14,091 bases of DNA from Cymbomonas tetramitiformis (Eukaryota; Chlorophyta; Pyramimonadophyceae; Pyramimonadales; Pyramimonadaceae), in assembly GCA_001247695.2 (NCBI GenBank), contig LGRX02015725.1, positions 1 through 14,091 on the forward strand, read 5' to 3'. Made by a program: the position numbers and the translations under genes. Below the pieces are notes generated by a model. The model was not told where the DNA came from, did no database searches, and saw nothing but the letters and a program-made list of their open reading frames with translations. Below, piece by piece: positions 1-7,684 of this stretch; position 1 is the stretch's first letter, and every line of letters starts with the position of its first letter.

Positions 1-54
1 AGGTAAGTAAGGTAAGGTAATTTGGTTTGGCTGAAGATTATAAAGGTCAAAGGT
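1..54 (+). repeat. Linker: GGTAA repeats plus one L1 motif
   Basis: GTAAG/GGTAA microsatellite is followed by one L1 motif (TTTGGTTTGGCTGAAG, then ATTATAAAGGTCAAAGGT). The CTGAAG variant is shared with the linker after U26. The end abuts U1 and creates AGGTCA-A-AGGTCT at 44-56. Confidence 0.9.
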
Positions 55-370
55 CTAGGCGCTGTCGATCACAAATATGCGATCTCCACTAGGCGTCGAT
101 CCTTTTGGACAGCGCGATTAATTACCATGCGATGTTAACATGGATATCGTCATTACATCATCTGACCGCAGGATCATGTGCGCGACGGTGCTTTGCTTTT
201 TGATTCCCAGCACGCCATGCCATAACGCGTGGGTGGCGTCGCGATAAATGTACGCGACTGCAGTGGCACTGTCATCGTTGGCGTCTGGCGATCGTGAGAT
301 CGATAATTCGACTGCGTCGCCCGTTGGGATTCGAGCTTTGCTGCTGCTGCTGCTGCTGCTGATTAAGGTA
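55..370 (+). repeat. Repeat unit U1, type A, (CTG)7
   Basis: Core of 286 bp, CTG run 341-361, joint ATTAAGGTA directly into U2. Private changes surround the pyrimidine-rich stretch (GATTCCCAGCACGCC in place of GCTTCCCAGCATGCC). It carries the GATAAATG variant, which puts a TAA in one of the two mostly open frames. Confidence 0.93.
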
Positions 371-653
371 CTAGGCGCTGTCGATCACAAATATGCGATC
401 TCCACTAGGCGTCGATCTTTTTGGACAGCACGGTTAATTACCATGCGATGTTAACATGGATATCGCCATTACATCATATGACCGCAGGATCATGTGCGCG
501 ACAGTGCTTTGCTTTTTGCTTCCCAGCATGCCATGCCATAACGCGTGGGTGGCGTCGCGATAAATGTACGCGACTGCAGTGGCACTGTCATCGTTGGCGT
601 CTGGCGAGCGTGAGATGGAAAATTCGACTGCGTCGCCCGTTGGGATTCGAGCT

Positions 654-698
<45 letters not shown>
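371..698 (+). repeat. Repeat unit U2, type A, (CTG)14
   Basis: Core of 286 bp with the longest pure triplet run in the window, 14 CTG at 657-698. The joint is ATTGACTA, followed by GTAA repeats. It has a private GGCGAGCG change where other units have GGCGATCG. Confidence 0.93.
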
Positions 699-866
699 AT
701 TGACTATGTAAGTAAGTAAGTAAGTAAGTAAGGTAATTAACTTGGTGCCAAGATTATAAAGGTCAGAGGTTCAGAGGTAGGTAATTTGGTTTGGGTGAAG
801 ATTATAAAGGTCAGAGGTAGTAAGTAAGGTAATTTACTTGATGCCAAGACGATAAAGGTCAGAGGT
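699..866 (+). repeat. Linker after U2: (GTAA)6 with L2-L1-L2
   Basis: Six GTAA copies at 708-731 lead into an L2-like motif containing CTTGGTGCCAAG, an L1 motif, and an L2 motif (CTTGATGCCAAGACG). Each motif ends in AAAGGTCAGAGGT. CTTGGTGCCAAG is itself a short perfect dyad (CTTGG, TG, CCAAG). Only this linker and the one after U9 contain L2. Confidence 0.88.
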
Positions 867-1181
867 CTAGGCGCTGTCGATCACAAATATGCGATCTCCA
901 CTAGGCGTCGATCGTTTTGGACAGCGCGATTAATTACCATGCGATGTTAACATGGATATCGTCTTTACATCATATGACCGCAGGATCATGTGCGCGACAG
1001 TGCTTCGCTTTTTGCTTCCCAGCATGCCATGCCATAGCGCGTGGGTAGCGTCGTAGTACATACATGCGACTGTTGTGGCACTGTCATCGCTAGCGTCTGT
1101 CGATCGTCAGATCGATAATTCGACTGCGTCGCCCGTTGGGATTCGAGCTTTGCTGCTGCTGCTGCTGCTGCATGTAATACA
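867..1181 (+). repeat. Repeat unit U3, type A, (CTG)6, CATGTAATACA joint
   Basis: Core of 286 bp, CTG run 1153-1170, then CATGTAATACA straight into U4. It belongs to the subfamily with GCTAGCGTCTGTCGATCGTC (also U5, U17, U25 and U28). GTAGTACATA is private to it. Confidence 0.93.
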
Positions 1182-1479
1182 CTAGGCGCTGTCGATCACA
1201 AATATGCGATCTCCACTAGGCGTCGATCCTTTTGGACAGCACCATTAATTACCATGCGATGTTAACATGGATATCGCCATTACATCATATGACCGCGGGA
1301 TCATGTGCGCGACAGTGCTTTGCTTTTTGCTTCCCAGCATGCCATGCCATAACGCGTGGGTGGCGTCGTGGTACATACACGCGACTGTGGTGGCACTGTC
1401 ATCGTCAGCGTCCGGCGATCGTGAGATGGAACATTCGACTGTATCGCCCGTTGGGATTCGAGCTTTGCTGCTGCTGCTG
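1182..1479 (+). repeat. Repeat unit U4, type A, (CTG)4
   Basis: Core of 286 bp with a short CTG run at 1468-1479, then ATTAAGGTAAGT. It shares GACCGCGGGATC with U23 and carries the GAGATGGAACATTCGACTGTA block seen in many units. Confidence 0.93.
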
Positions 1480-1577
1480 ATTAAGGTAAGTAAGGTAATT
1501 TGGTTTGGGTGAAGATTATAAAGGTCAGAGGTAGGTAAGGTAATTTGGTTTGGGTGAAGATTATAAAGGTCAGAGGT
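1480..1577 (+). repeat. Linker after U4: two L1 motifs
   Basis: ATTAAGGTAAGTAAGGTAA is followed by two consecutive L1 motifs, each ending AAAGGTCAGAGGT and separated by GGTAA steps. Confidence 0.88.
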
Positions 1578-1892
1578 CTAGGCGCTGTCGATCACAAATA
1601 TGCGATCTCCACTAGGCGTCGATCTTTTTGGACAGCGCGATTAATTACCATGCGATGTTAACATGGATATCGCCATTACATCATATGACCGCAGGATTAT
1701 GTGCGCGACAGTGCTTTGCTTTTTGCTTCCCAGCATGCCATGCCATAACGCGTGGGTGGCGTCGCGATAAATGCACGCGACTGTTGTGGCACTGTCATCG
1801 CTAGCGTCTTTCGATCGTCAGATCGTTAATTCGACTGCGTCGCCCGTTGGGATTCGAGCTTTGTTGCTGCTGCTGCCGCTGCATGTAATACA
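1578..1892 (+). repeat. Repeat unit U5, type A, interrupted CTG run
   Basis: The terminal run reads TTG, TTG, three CTG (1867-1875), CCG, CTG, making it the most interrupted run in the array. The joint is CATGTAATACA. It combines GATAAATG with GCTAGCG, so both otherwise open plus frames are stopped. Confidence 0.92.
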
Positions 1893-2193
1893 CTAGGCGC
1901 TGTCGATCACAAATATGCGATCTCCACTAGGCGTCGATCTTTTTGGACAGCGCGATTATTTACCATGCGATGTTAACATGGATATCGCCATTACATCATC
2001 TGACCGCAGGATTATGTGCGCGACAGTGCTTCGCTTTTTGCTTCCCAGCATGCCATGCCATAACGCGTGGGTGGCGTCGCGGTACATACACGCGACTGTT
2101 GTGGCACTGTCATCGCTAGCGTCTGGCGATCGTGAGATGGAACATTCGACTGTATCGCCCGTTGGGATTCGAGCTTTGCTGCTGCTGCTGCTG
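1893..2193 (+). repeat. Repeat unit U6, type A, (CTG)5
   Basis: Core of 286 bp with CTG run 2179-2193. CGATTATTTACC replaces the usual CGATTAATTACC, and GGATTATG replaces GGATCATG, as in U5. Confidence 0.93.
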
Positions 2194-2301
2194 ATTAAGG
2201 TAAGGTAAGGTAAGGTAATTTGGTTTGGGTGAAGATTAAAAAGGTCAAAGGTAGTAAGGTAAGGTAATTTGGTTTGGGTGAAGATTATAAAGGTCAGAGG
2301 T
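2194..2301 (+). repeat. Linker after U6: GGTAA repeats and two L1 motifs
   Basis: About four GGTAA copies are followed by an L1 variant with GATTAAAAAGGTC and a second standard L1 motif, which abuts U7. Confidence 0.88.
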
Positions 2302-2611
2302 CTAGGCGCTGTCGATCACAAATATGCGATCTCCACTAGGCGTCGATCTTTTTGGACAGCGCGATTAATTACCATGCGATGTTAACATGGATATCGCCAT
2401 GACATCATATGACCGCAGGATCATGTGCGCGACAGTGCTTTGCTTTTTGCTTCCCAGCATGCCATGCCATAACGCGTGGGTGGCGTCGTGGTACATACAC
2501 GCGACTGCAAGTGTCATCGTTAGCGTCTGGCGATCGTGAGATGGAACATTCGATTGTATCGCCCGTTGGGATTCGAGCTTTGCTGCTGCTGCTGCTGATT
2601 AAGGTAAGGTA
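2302..2611 (+). repeat. Repeat unit U7, type A, 281 bp core, (CTG)5
   Basis: The core is five bases short because of a deletion near 2508 (GACTGCAAGTGTCATCG in place of the longer GACTGCAGTGGCACTG form). The CTG run is 2583-2597. This is one of the few exceptions to the fixed 286 bp core. Confidence 0.92.
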
Positions 2612-2915
2612 CTAGGCGCTGTCGATCACAAATATGCGATCTCCACTAGGCGTCGATCTTTTTGGACAGCACCATTAATTACCATGCGATGTTAACATGG
2701 ATATCGCCATTACATCATATGACCGCAGGATCATGTGTGCGACAGTGCTTCGCTTTTTGCTTCACAGCATGCCATGCCATAACGCGTGGGTGGCGTCGCG
2801 GTACATACACGCGACTGCAGTGGCAGTGTCATCGTTGGCGTCTGGCGATCGTGAGATCGAAAATTCGACTGCGTCGCCCGTTGGGATTCGAGCTTTGCTG
2901 CTGCTGCTGCTGCTG
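2612..2915 (+). repeat. Repeat unit U8, type A, (CTG)6
   Basis: Core of 286 bp with CTG run 2898-2915. It shares the GGATCATGTGTGCGAC variant with U29. Confidence 0.93.
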
Positions 2916-2989
2916 ATTAAGGTAAGGTAAGGTAAGGTAAGGTAAGGTAAGGTAATTTGGTTTGGGTGAAGATTATAAAGGTCAAAGGT
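2916..2989 (+). repeat. Linker after U8: (GGTAA)7 and one L1
   Basis: Seven pure GGTAA copies at 2921-2955 lead into an L1 motif ending AAAGGTCAAAGGT. A (GGTAA)7 tract of the same length occurs after U26 (12798-12832). Confidence 0.9.
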
Positions 2990-3435
2990 CTAGGCCCGGT
3001 CGATCTTAAATTAAGATCTCCACTAGGCGCATCTGACGGTCGATGGGATTATTTATCTTGCCGACGTGGCGCACTCGAGAGATCCGAACATGAACATCGA
3101 GTCCGCCAGTCCATTAATGATTTGACATTTCTCGATCCTCGCGTCTGCTATGCAATGTAAAAGCGAATCTATCTGATTTCCGAACATCGCGTCGGCCATG
3201 CGATGTTTAAATCATTTTCGCCATTACACTATCTGACCGTAGGATCATGTGCGCGACAGTGCTTTGGTTTTTGCTTCCCAGCATGCCATGCCATAACGCG
3301 TGGGTGGCGTCGCGATACATGTACGCGACTGCAGTGGCATTGTCATCGTTGGCGTCTGGCGATCGTGAGATGGAACATTCGACTGTATCGCCCGTTGGGA
3401 TTCGAGCTTTGCTGCTGCTGCTGCTGCTGCTGCTG
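2990..3435 (+). repeat. Repeat unit U9, type B, (CTG)8
   Basis: The core is 422 bp. The 5' end carries the dyad GATCTTAAATTAAGATC (3002-3018) followed by about 190 bp unlike type A. It joins the type A sequence around CCATGCGATGTT (about 3197). CTG run 3412-3435. CATTACACTATCTGACCGTA is shared only with U26, making these two sister copies. Confidence 0.93.
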
Positions 3436-3686
3436 ATTGACTAAGTAAGTAAGTAAGGTAATTTACTTGGTGCCAAGACGATAAAGGTCAAAGGTATTTG
3501 GTTTGGGTGAAGATTATAAAGGTCAGAGGTAGGTAAGTAAGGTAATTTGGTTTGGGTGAAGATTATAAAGGTCAAAGGTAGTTAATTCACTTGATGCCAA
3601 GACGATAAAGATCAGAGGTAGGTAAGGTAAGGTAAGTAAGTAAGTAAGGTAATTCACTTCATGCCAAGACGATAAAGGTCAGAGGT
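3436..3686 (+). repeat. Longest linker, after U9: mixed L1 and L2 motifs
   Basis: GTAA steps are followed by about five motifs in the order L2, partial L1, L1, L2-like, L2, with GGTAA/GTAA tracts between them. One L2 copy has AAAGATCAGAGG instead of AAAGGTCAGAGG. No gene is seen here. Confidence 0.87.
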
Positions 3687-4023
3687 CTAGGCGCTGTCGA
3701 TCACAAATATGCGATCTCCACTAGGCGTCGTTTTTTTTGGACAGTGCGATTAATTGCCATGCGATGTTAACATGGATATAGCCATTGCATAGTATGACCG
3801 CAGGATCATGTCAATGTGCGCGACAGTGCTTTGCTTTTTGCTTCCCAGCATGCCATGCCATAACGCGTGGGTGGCGTCGTGGTACATACACGCGACTGTT
3901 GTGGCACTGTCATCGTTGGCGTCTGGCGATCGTGAGATGGAACATTCGACTGTATCGCCCGTTGGGATTCGAGCTTTGCTGCTGCTGCTGCTGCTGCTGC
4001 TGATTGACTAAGGTAAGTAAGTA
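3687..4023 (+). repeat. Repeat unit U10, type A, 292 bp core, (CTG)8
   Basis: The core is six bases longer because of an insertion at about 3810 (GGATCATGTCAATGTGCGCG). A T-rich GTCGTTTTTTTTGGAC replaces GTCGATCTTTTTGGAC. CTG run 3979-4002, joint ATTGACTAAGGTAAGTAAGTA. Confidence 0.92.
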
Positions 4024-4338
4024 CTAGGCGCTGTCGATCACAAATATGCGATCTCCACTAGGCGTCGATCTTTTTGGACAGCACCATTAATTACCATGCG
4101 ATGTTAACATGGATATCGCCATTACATCATATGACCGTAGGATCATGTGCGCGGCAGTGCTTTGCTTTTTGCTTCCCACCATGCCATGCCATAACGCGTG
4201 GGTGGCGTCGTGGTACATACACGCGACTGTTGTGGCACTGTCATCGTTAGCGTCTGGCGATCGTGAGATGGAACATTCGACTGTATCGCCCGTTGGGATT
4301 CGAGCTTTGCTGCTGCTGCTGCTGCTGCTGATTGACTA
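4024..4338 (+). repeat. Repeat unit U11, type A, (CTG)7
   Basis: Core of 286 bp, CTG run 4310-4330, joint ATTGACTA straight into type B unit U12. Private GCGCGGCAGTG and CCCACCATGCC changes are present. Confidence 0.93.
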
Positions 4339-4801
4339 CTAGGCCCGGTCGATCTTAAATTAAGATCTCCACTAGGCGCATCTGACGGTGGATGGGATTA
4401 TCTATCTTGCCGACATGGCGCACTCGAGAGATCCGAACATGAACATCGAGTCTGCCATTCCATTAATGATTTGACATTTCTCGATCCTCGCGTCTGCTAT
4501 GCAATGTAAACGCGAATCTATCTGATTTCCGAACATCGCGTCGGCCATGCGATGTTTAAATCATTTTCGCCATTACATCATCTGACCGCAGGATCATGTG
4601 CGCGACAGTGCTTTGCCTTTTGCTTCCCAGCATGCCATGCCATAACGCGTGGGTGGCGTCGCGATAAATGTACGCGACTGCAGTGGCACTGTCATCGTTG
4701 GCGTCTGGCGATCGTGAGATGGAAAATTCGACTGCGTCGCCCGTTGGGATTCGAGCTTTGCTGCTGCTGCTGCTGCTGATTAAGGTAAGTAAGGTAAGGT
4801 A
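4339..4801 (+). repeat. Repeat unit U12, type B, (CTG)6
   Basis: Core of 422 bp with the 5' dyad at 4351-4367 and CTG run 4761-4778. The variants GGTGGATGGG and TTTGCCTTTTGC are shared with U22 in the right block, marking them as sisters. Confidence 0.93.
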
Positions 4802-5099
4802 CTAGGCGCTGTCGATCACAAATATGCGATCTCCACTAGGCGTCGATCTTTTTGGACAGCGCGGTTAATTACCATGCGATGTTAACATGGATATCGCCAT
4901 TACATCACATGACCGCAGGATCATGTGCGCGACAGTGCTTCGCTTTTTGCTTCCCAGCATGCCATGCCATAACGCGTGGGTGGCGTCGCGGTACATACAC
5001 GCGACTGCAGTGGCACTGTCATCGTTAGCGTCTGGCGATCGTGAGATCGAACATTCGACTGCGTCGCCCGTTGAGATTCGAGCTTTGCTGCTGCTGCTG
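4802..5099 (+). repeat. Repeat unit U13, type A, (CTG)4
   Basis: Core of 286 bp with a short CTG run at 5088-5099. Private changes include CATCACATGACC and CCGTTGAGATTCG. Confidence 0.93.
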
Positions 5100-5223
5100 A
5101 TTAAGGTAAGGTAAGGTAAGGTAATTTGGTTTGGGTGAAGATTATAAAGGTCAGAGGTAGGTAAGGTAAGGTAAGATAAGGTAAGGTAAGGTAATTTGGT
5201 TTGGGTGAAGATTATAAAGGTCA
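5100..5223 (+). repeat. Linker after U13: GGTAA repeats and two L1 motifs
   Basis: GGTAA tracts, one containing a GATAA variant, flank two L1 motifs. The second L1 lacks the final ARAGGT, so AAAGGTCA runs directly into CTAGG of U14. Confidence 0.88.
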
Positions 5224-5554
5224 CTAGGCGCTGTCGATCACAAATATGCGATCTCCACTAGGCGTCGATCTTTTTGGACAGCACCATTAATTACCATGCG
5301 ATGTTAACATGGATATCGCCATTACATCATATGACCGCAGGATCATGTGCGCGACAGTGCTTCGCTTTTTGCTTCCCAGCATGCCATGCCATAACGCGCG
5401 GGTGGCGTCGTGGTACATACACGCGACTGTTGTGGCACTGTCATCGTTAGCGTCTGGCGATCGTGAGATGGAACATTCGACTGTATCGCCCGTTGGGATT
5501 CGAGGTTTGCTGTTGCTGCTGCTGCTGCTGCTGATTGACTAAGGTAAGTAAGTA
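5224..5554 (+). repeat. Repeat unit U14, type A, CTG run with one TTG
   Basis: Core of 286 bp. The triplet run is CTG, TTG, then six CTG (5510-5533), preceded by CGAGGTTTG in place of CGAGCTTTG. ACGCGCGGG is shared with U22. The joint is ATTGACTAAGGTAAGTAAGTA, as in U10. Confidence 0.92.
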
Positions 5555-5878
5555 CTAGGCGCTGTCGATCACAAATATGCGATCTCCACTAGGCGTCGAT
5601 CTTTTTGGACACCGCGATTAATTACCATGCGATGTTAACATGGATATCGCCATTACATCATCTGACCGCAGGATCATGTGCGCGACAGTGCTTTGCTTTT
5701 TGCTTCCCAGCATGCCATGCCATAACGCGTGCGTGGCGTCGCGATAAATGTACGCGACTGTTGTGGCACTGTCATCGTTGGCGTCTGGCGATCGTGAGAT
5801 CGAAAATTCGACTGCGTCGCCCGTTGGGATTCGAGCTTTGCTGCTGCTGCTGCTGATTAAGGTAAGTAAGGTAAGGTA
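5555..5878 (+). repeat. Repeat unit U15, type A, (CTG)5
   Basis: Core of 286 bp with CTG run 5841-5855. TTGGACACCGCG replaces TTGGACAGCGCG, a change resembling TTGGACACCACG in U19. Confidence 0.93.
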
Positions 5879-6193
5879 CTAGGCGCTGTCGATCACAAAT
5901 ATGCGATCTCCACTAGGCGTCGATCTATTTGGACAGCGCGATTAATTACCATGCGATGTTAACATGGATATCGCCATTACATCATATGATCGCAGGATCA
6001 TGTGCACGACAGTGCTTTGCTTTTTGCTTCCCATCATGCCTTGCCATAACGCGTGGGTGGCGTCGCGATGAATGTACGCGACTGCAGTGGCACCGTCATC
6101 GTTGGCGGCTGGCGATCTTGAGATCGAAAGTTCGACTGCGTCGCCCGTTGGGATTCGAGCTTTGCTGCTGCTGCTGCTGCTGCATGTAATACA
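5879..6193 (+). repeat. Repeat unit U16, type A, (CTG)6, first half of a recurring dimer
   Basis: Core of 286 bp, CTG run 6165-6182, CATGTAATACA joint into U17. GATGAATGTACG, TTGGCGGCTGG and GAAAGTTCG are shared as a set with U27. Confidence 0.93.
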
Positions 6194-6497
6194 CTAGGCG
6201 CTGTCGATCACAAATATGCGATCTCCACTAGGCGTCGATCCTTTTGGACAGCACCATTAATTACCATGCGATGTTAACATGAATATCGCCATTACATCAT
6301 CTGACCGCAGGATCATGTGCGCGACAGTGCTTTGCTTTTTGCTTCCCAGCATGCCATGCCATAACGCGTGGGTGGCGTCGCGATAAATGTACGCGAATGC
6401 AGTGGCAGTGTCATCGCTAGCGTCTGTCGATCGTCAGATCGATAATTCGACTGCGTCGTTCGTTGGGATTCGAGCTTTGCTGCTGCTGCTGCTGCTG
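6194..6497 (+). repeat. Repeat unit U17, type A, (CTG)6, second half of a recurring dimer
   Basis: Core of 286 bp with CTG run 6480-6497. GTGGCAGTGTCATCGCTAGC and TGCGTCGTTCGTTGGG are shared as a set with U28. Both otherwise open frames are stopped. Confidence 0.93.
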
Positions 6498-6663
6498 ATT
6501 AAGGTAAGTAAGGTAAGTAAGGTAATTTGGTTTGGGTGAAGATTATAAAGGTCAGAGGTATAAAGGTCAGAGGTAGGTAAGTAAGGTAATTTGGTTTGGG
6601 TGAAGATTATAAAGGTCAAAGGTAGGTAATTTGGTTTGGGTGAAGATTATAAAGGTCAAAGGT
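6498..6663 (+). repeat. Linker after U17: three L1 motifs plus a duplicated tail
   Basis: GTAAG/GGTAA steps and three L1 motifs. The first has its tail duplicated (TATAAAGGTCAGAGG twice). The last ends AAAGGTCAAAGGT against U18 and creates AGGTCA-A-AGGTCT at 6653-6665. Confidence 0.88.
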
Positions 6664-6976
6664 CTAGGCGCTGTCGATCACAAATATGCGATCTCCACCG
6701 GGCGTCAATCCTTTTGGACAGCGCGGTTAATTACCATGCGATGTTAATATGGATATCGCCATTACATCATCTGACCGCAGGATCATGTGCGCGACAGTGC
6801 TTTGCTTTTTGCTTCCCAGCGTGCCATGCCATAACGCGTGGGTGGCGTCGTGGTACATACACGCGACTGTTGTGGCAGTGTCATCGTTAGCGTCTGGCGA
6901 TCGTGAGATGGAACATTCGACTGCGTCGCCCGTTGGGATTCGAGCTTTGCTGCTGCTGCTGCTGCTGATTAAGGTA
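6664..6976 (+). repeat. Repeat unit U18, type A, (CTG)6
   Basis: Core of 286 bp with CTG run 6950-6967. Private changes are CCACCGGGCGTCAATCC near the 5' end, GTTAATATGG, and CAGCGTGCCATG after the pyrimidine tract. Confidence 0.93.
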
Positions 6977-7259
6977 CTAGGCGCTGTCGATCACAAACAT
7001 GCGATCTCCACTAGGCGTCGATCTTTTTGGACACCACGATTAATTACCATGCGATGTTAACATGGATATCGCCATTACATCATATGACCGCAGGATCATG
7101 TGCGCGACAGTGCTTCGCTTTTTGCTTCCCAGCATGCCATGCCATAACGCGTGGGTGGCGTCGCGATAAATGTACGCGACTGCAGTGGCACTGTCATCGT
7201 TGGCGTCTGGCGATCGTGAGATCGAAAGTTCGACTGCGTCGCCCGTTGGGATTCGAGCT

Positions 7260-7301
<42 letters not shown>

Positions 7302-7314
7302 ATTGACTAAGGTA
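6977..7314 (+). repeat. Repeat unit U19, type A, (CTG)13
   Basis: Core of 286 bp with the second longest pure run, 13 CTG at 7263-7301. Joint ATTGACTAAGGTA into the fragment U20. This is the last intact unit before the spacer. Confidence 0.93.
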
Positions 7315-7365
7315 CTAGGTTCGGTCGATCTCAAAGATGAGATCTCCACTAGGCCATCCGACAAT
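7315..7365 (+). repeat. Repeat unit U20, decayed type B 5' fragment
   Basis: CTAGGTTCGGTCGATC resembles the type B start CTAGGCCCGGTCGATC. It then reads GATCTCA-AAGA-TGAGATC (7327-7344) and CTCCACTAGG before homology fades around 7365. The dyad keeps seven-base self-complementary arms although its sequence differs from the other B units. Confidence 0.8.
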
Positions 7366-7385
7366 TCAATCGGTTCAATATATTG

Positions 7386-7669
7386 TTCATTAGTTATTGG
7401 TTGGGCGGTTGTTATGCACGGCGGTATGATTTGCAATGTGAGACATTATATGTGTTATATGGTTAGATATGATATATTATGTCGACGGCGTACATGTAGT
7501 ATACGCTAGTTACAAATAGAGGATGGCGGAGCAAGGTTTGGATGTCCAATATGATTACCAAGGCGACATAGCTAGTTACTATAATGATACGTTACTTTCT
7601 AGTGCAAACCTTTCCCTAGCGTTCGCGTGTTGGTTGCGCTTGGTGGCGGTGTATAGATGATGATACATC
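7386..7669 (+). repeat. Diverged tandem duplication, copy 1
   Basis: This is the first of two direct copies at an offset of about 300 bp. Matching segments include TTCATTAGTTAT, GGCGTACATGTA, ATGGCGGAGCAAGGTTTGG (7523-7541) and CCAATATGATTA, with scattered substitutions and small indels between. It is unrelated to the satellite unit and begins just beyond the array edge. The matched core contains a 45-codon ORF. Confidence 0.85.
7523..7660 (+). CDS. Candidate small ORF, 45 aa, unknown function
   Basis: The ATG follows an in-frame TAG two codons upstream and the ORF ends at TGA. The predicted peptide starts MAEQGLDVQYDYQG, then a Ser/Asn/Leu-rich stretch, and ends LVAVYR. I do not recognise a family and see no signal peptide or catalytic motif. 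The one positive sign is the comparison with copy 2 at 7823. Over the first 14 codons, three of five base differences are silent third-position changes (TAC/TAT, CAA/CAG, GGC/GGA). The other two change D to A and V to I. This is weak evidence of past coding constraint. It could equally be an exon fragment, part of a decayed element, or chance. Confidence 0.2.
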   Translation: MAEQGLDVQYDYQGDIASYYNDTLLSSANLSLAFACWLRLVAVYR

Positions 7670-7684
7670 CCTTTCGTTCAGGTA

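Larger units (their letters stand above)
1..7365 (+). repeat. Left block of composite satellite array (U1-U20)
   Basis: Nineteen complete head-to-tail units and one decayed terminal fragment, all in one orientation. Each unit has a 286 bp (type A) or 422 bp (type B) core, a CTG run and a variable GGTAA/GTAA-containing joint or linker. Core length is almost invariant while CTG number and linker length change freely. No frame stays open through successive units, so I read this as non-coding satellite-like DNA. It could be transcribed; splice-like signals are described under findings. The array enters from the left edge inside a linker. Confidence 0.95.

Noticed and set aside
2921..2955. (GGTAA)n as telomeric repeat
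   Set aside because: The unit is not a known telomeric type, tracts are short, and they lie inside an array with the same linkers on both sides.
2957..3160. 67 aa ORF in the type B 5' region
   Set aside because: It starts in the L1 linker and stops within the unit. The homologous stretch of other B units gives no consistently extended frame or silent-change bias.
4865..5224. 119 aa minus-strand ORF rich in LPYLTLSY
   Set aside because: It is the reverse translation of the GGTAA/L1 linker plus a core. The same peptide pieces reappear after other units (6434-6619 and 13458-13643) with indels following linker changes.
248..7060. Many overlapping 60-100 aa plus-strand ORFs ending in polyLeu or polyCys
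   Set aside because: They are the repeat core and its CTG run read in two frames. The 286 bp unit is not a multiple of three, stops are fixed in different frames in different units, and no frame continues between units.
1..7365. CRISPR-like array
   Set aside because: Repeats are 286-422 bp and imperfect, and the intervening DNA is microsatellite, not unique short spacers.
7194..7436. Minus-strand polyGln ORF
   Set aside because: Its (CAG)13 is the complement of the U19 CTG run. The rest is the U19 end and the array edge read backwards, with no conserved protein features.
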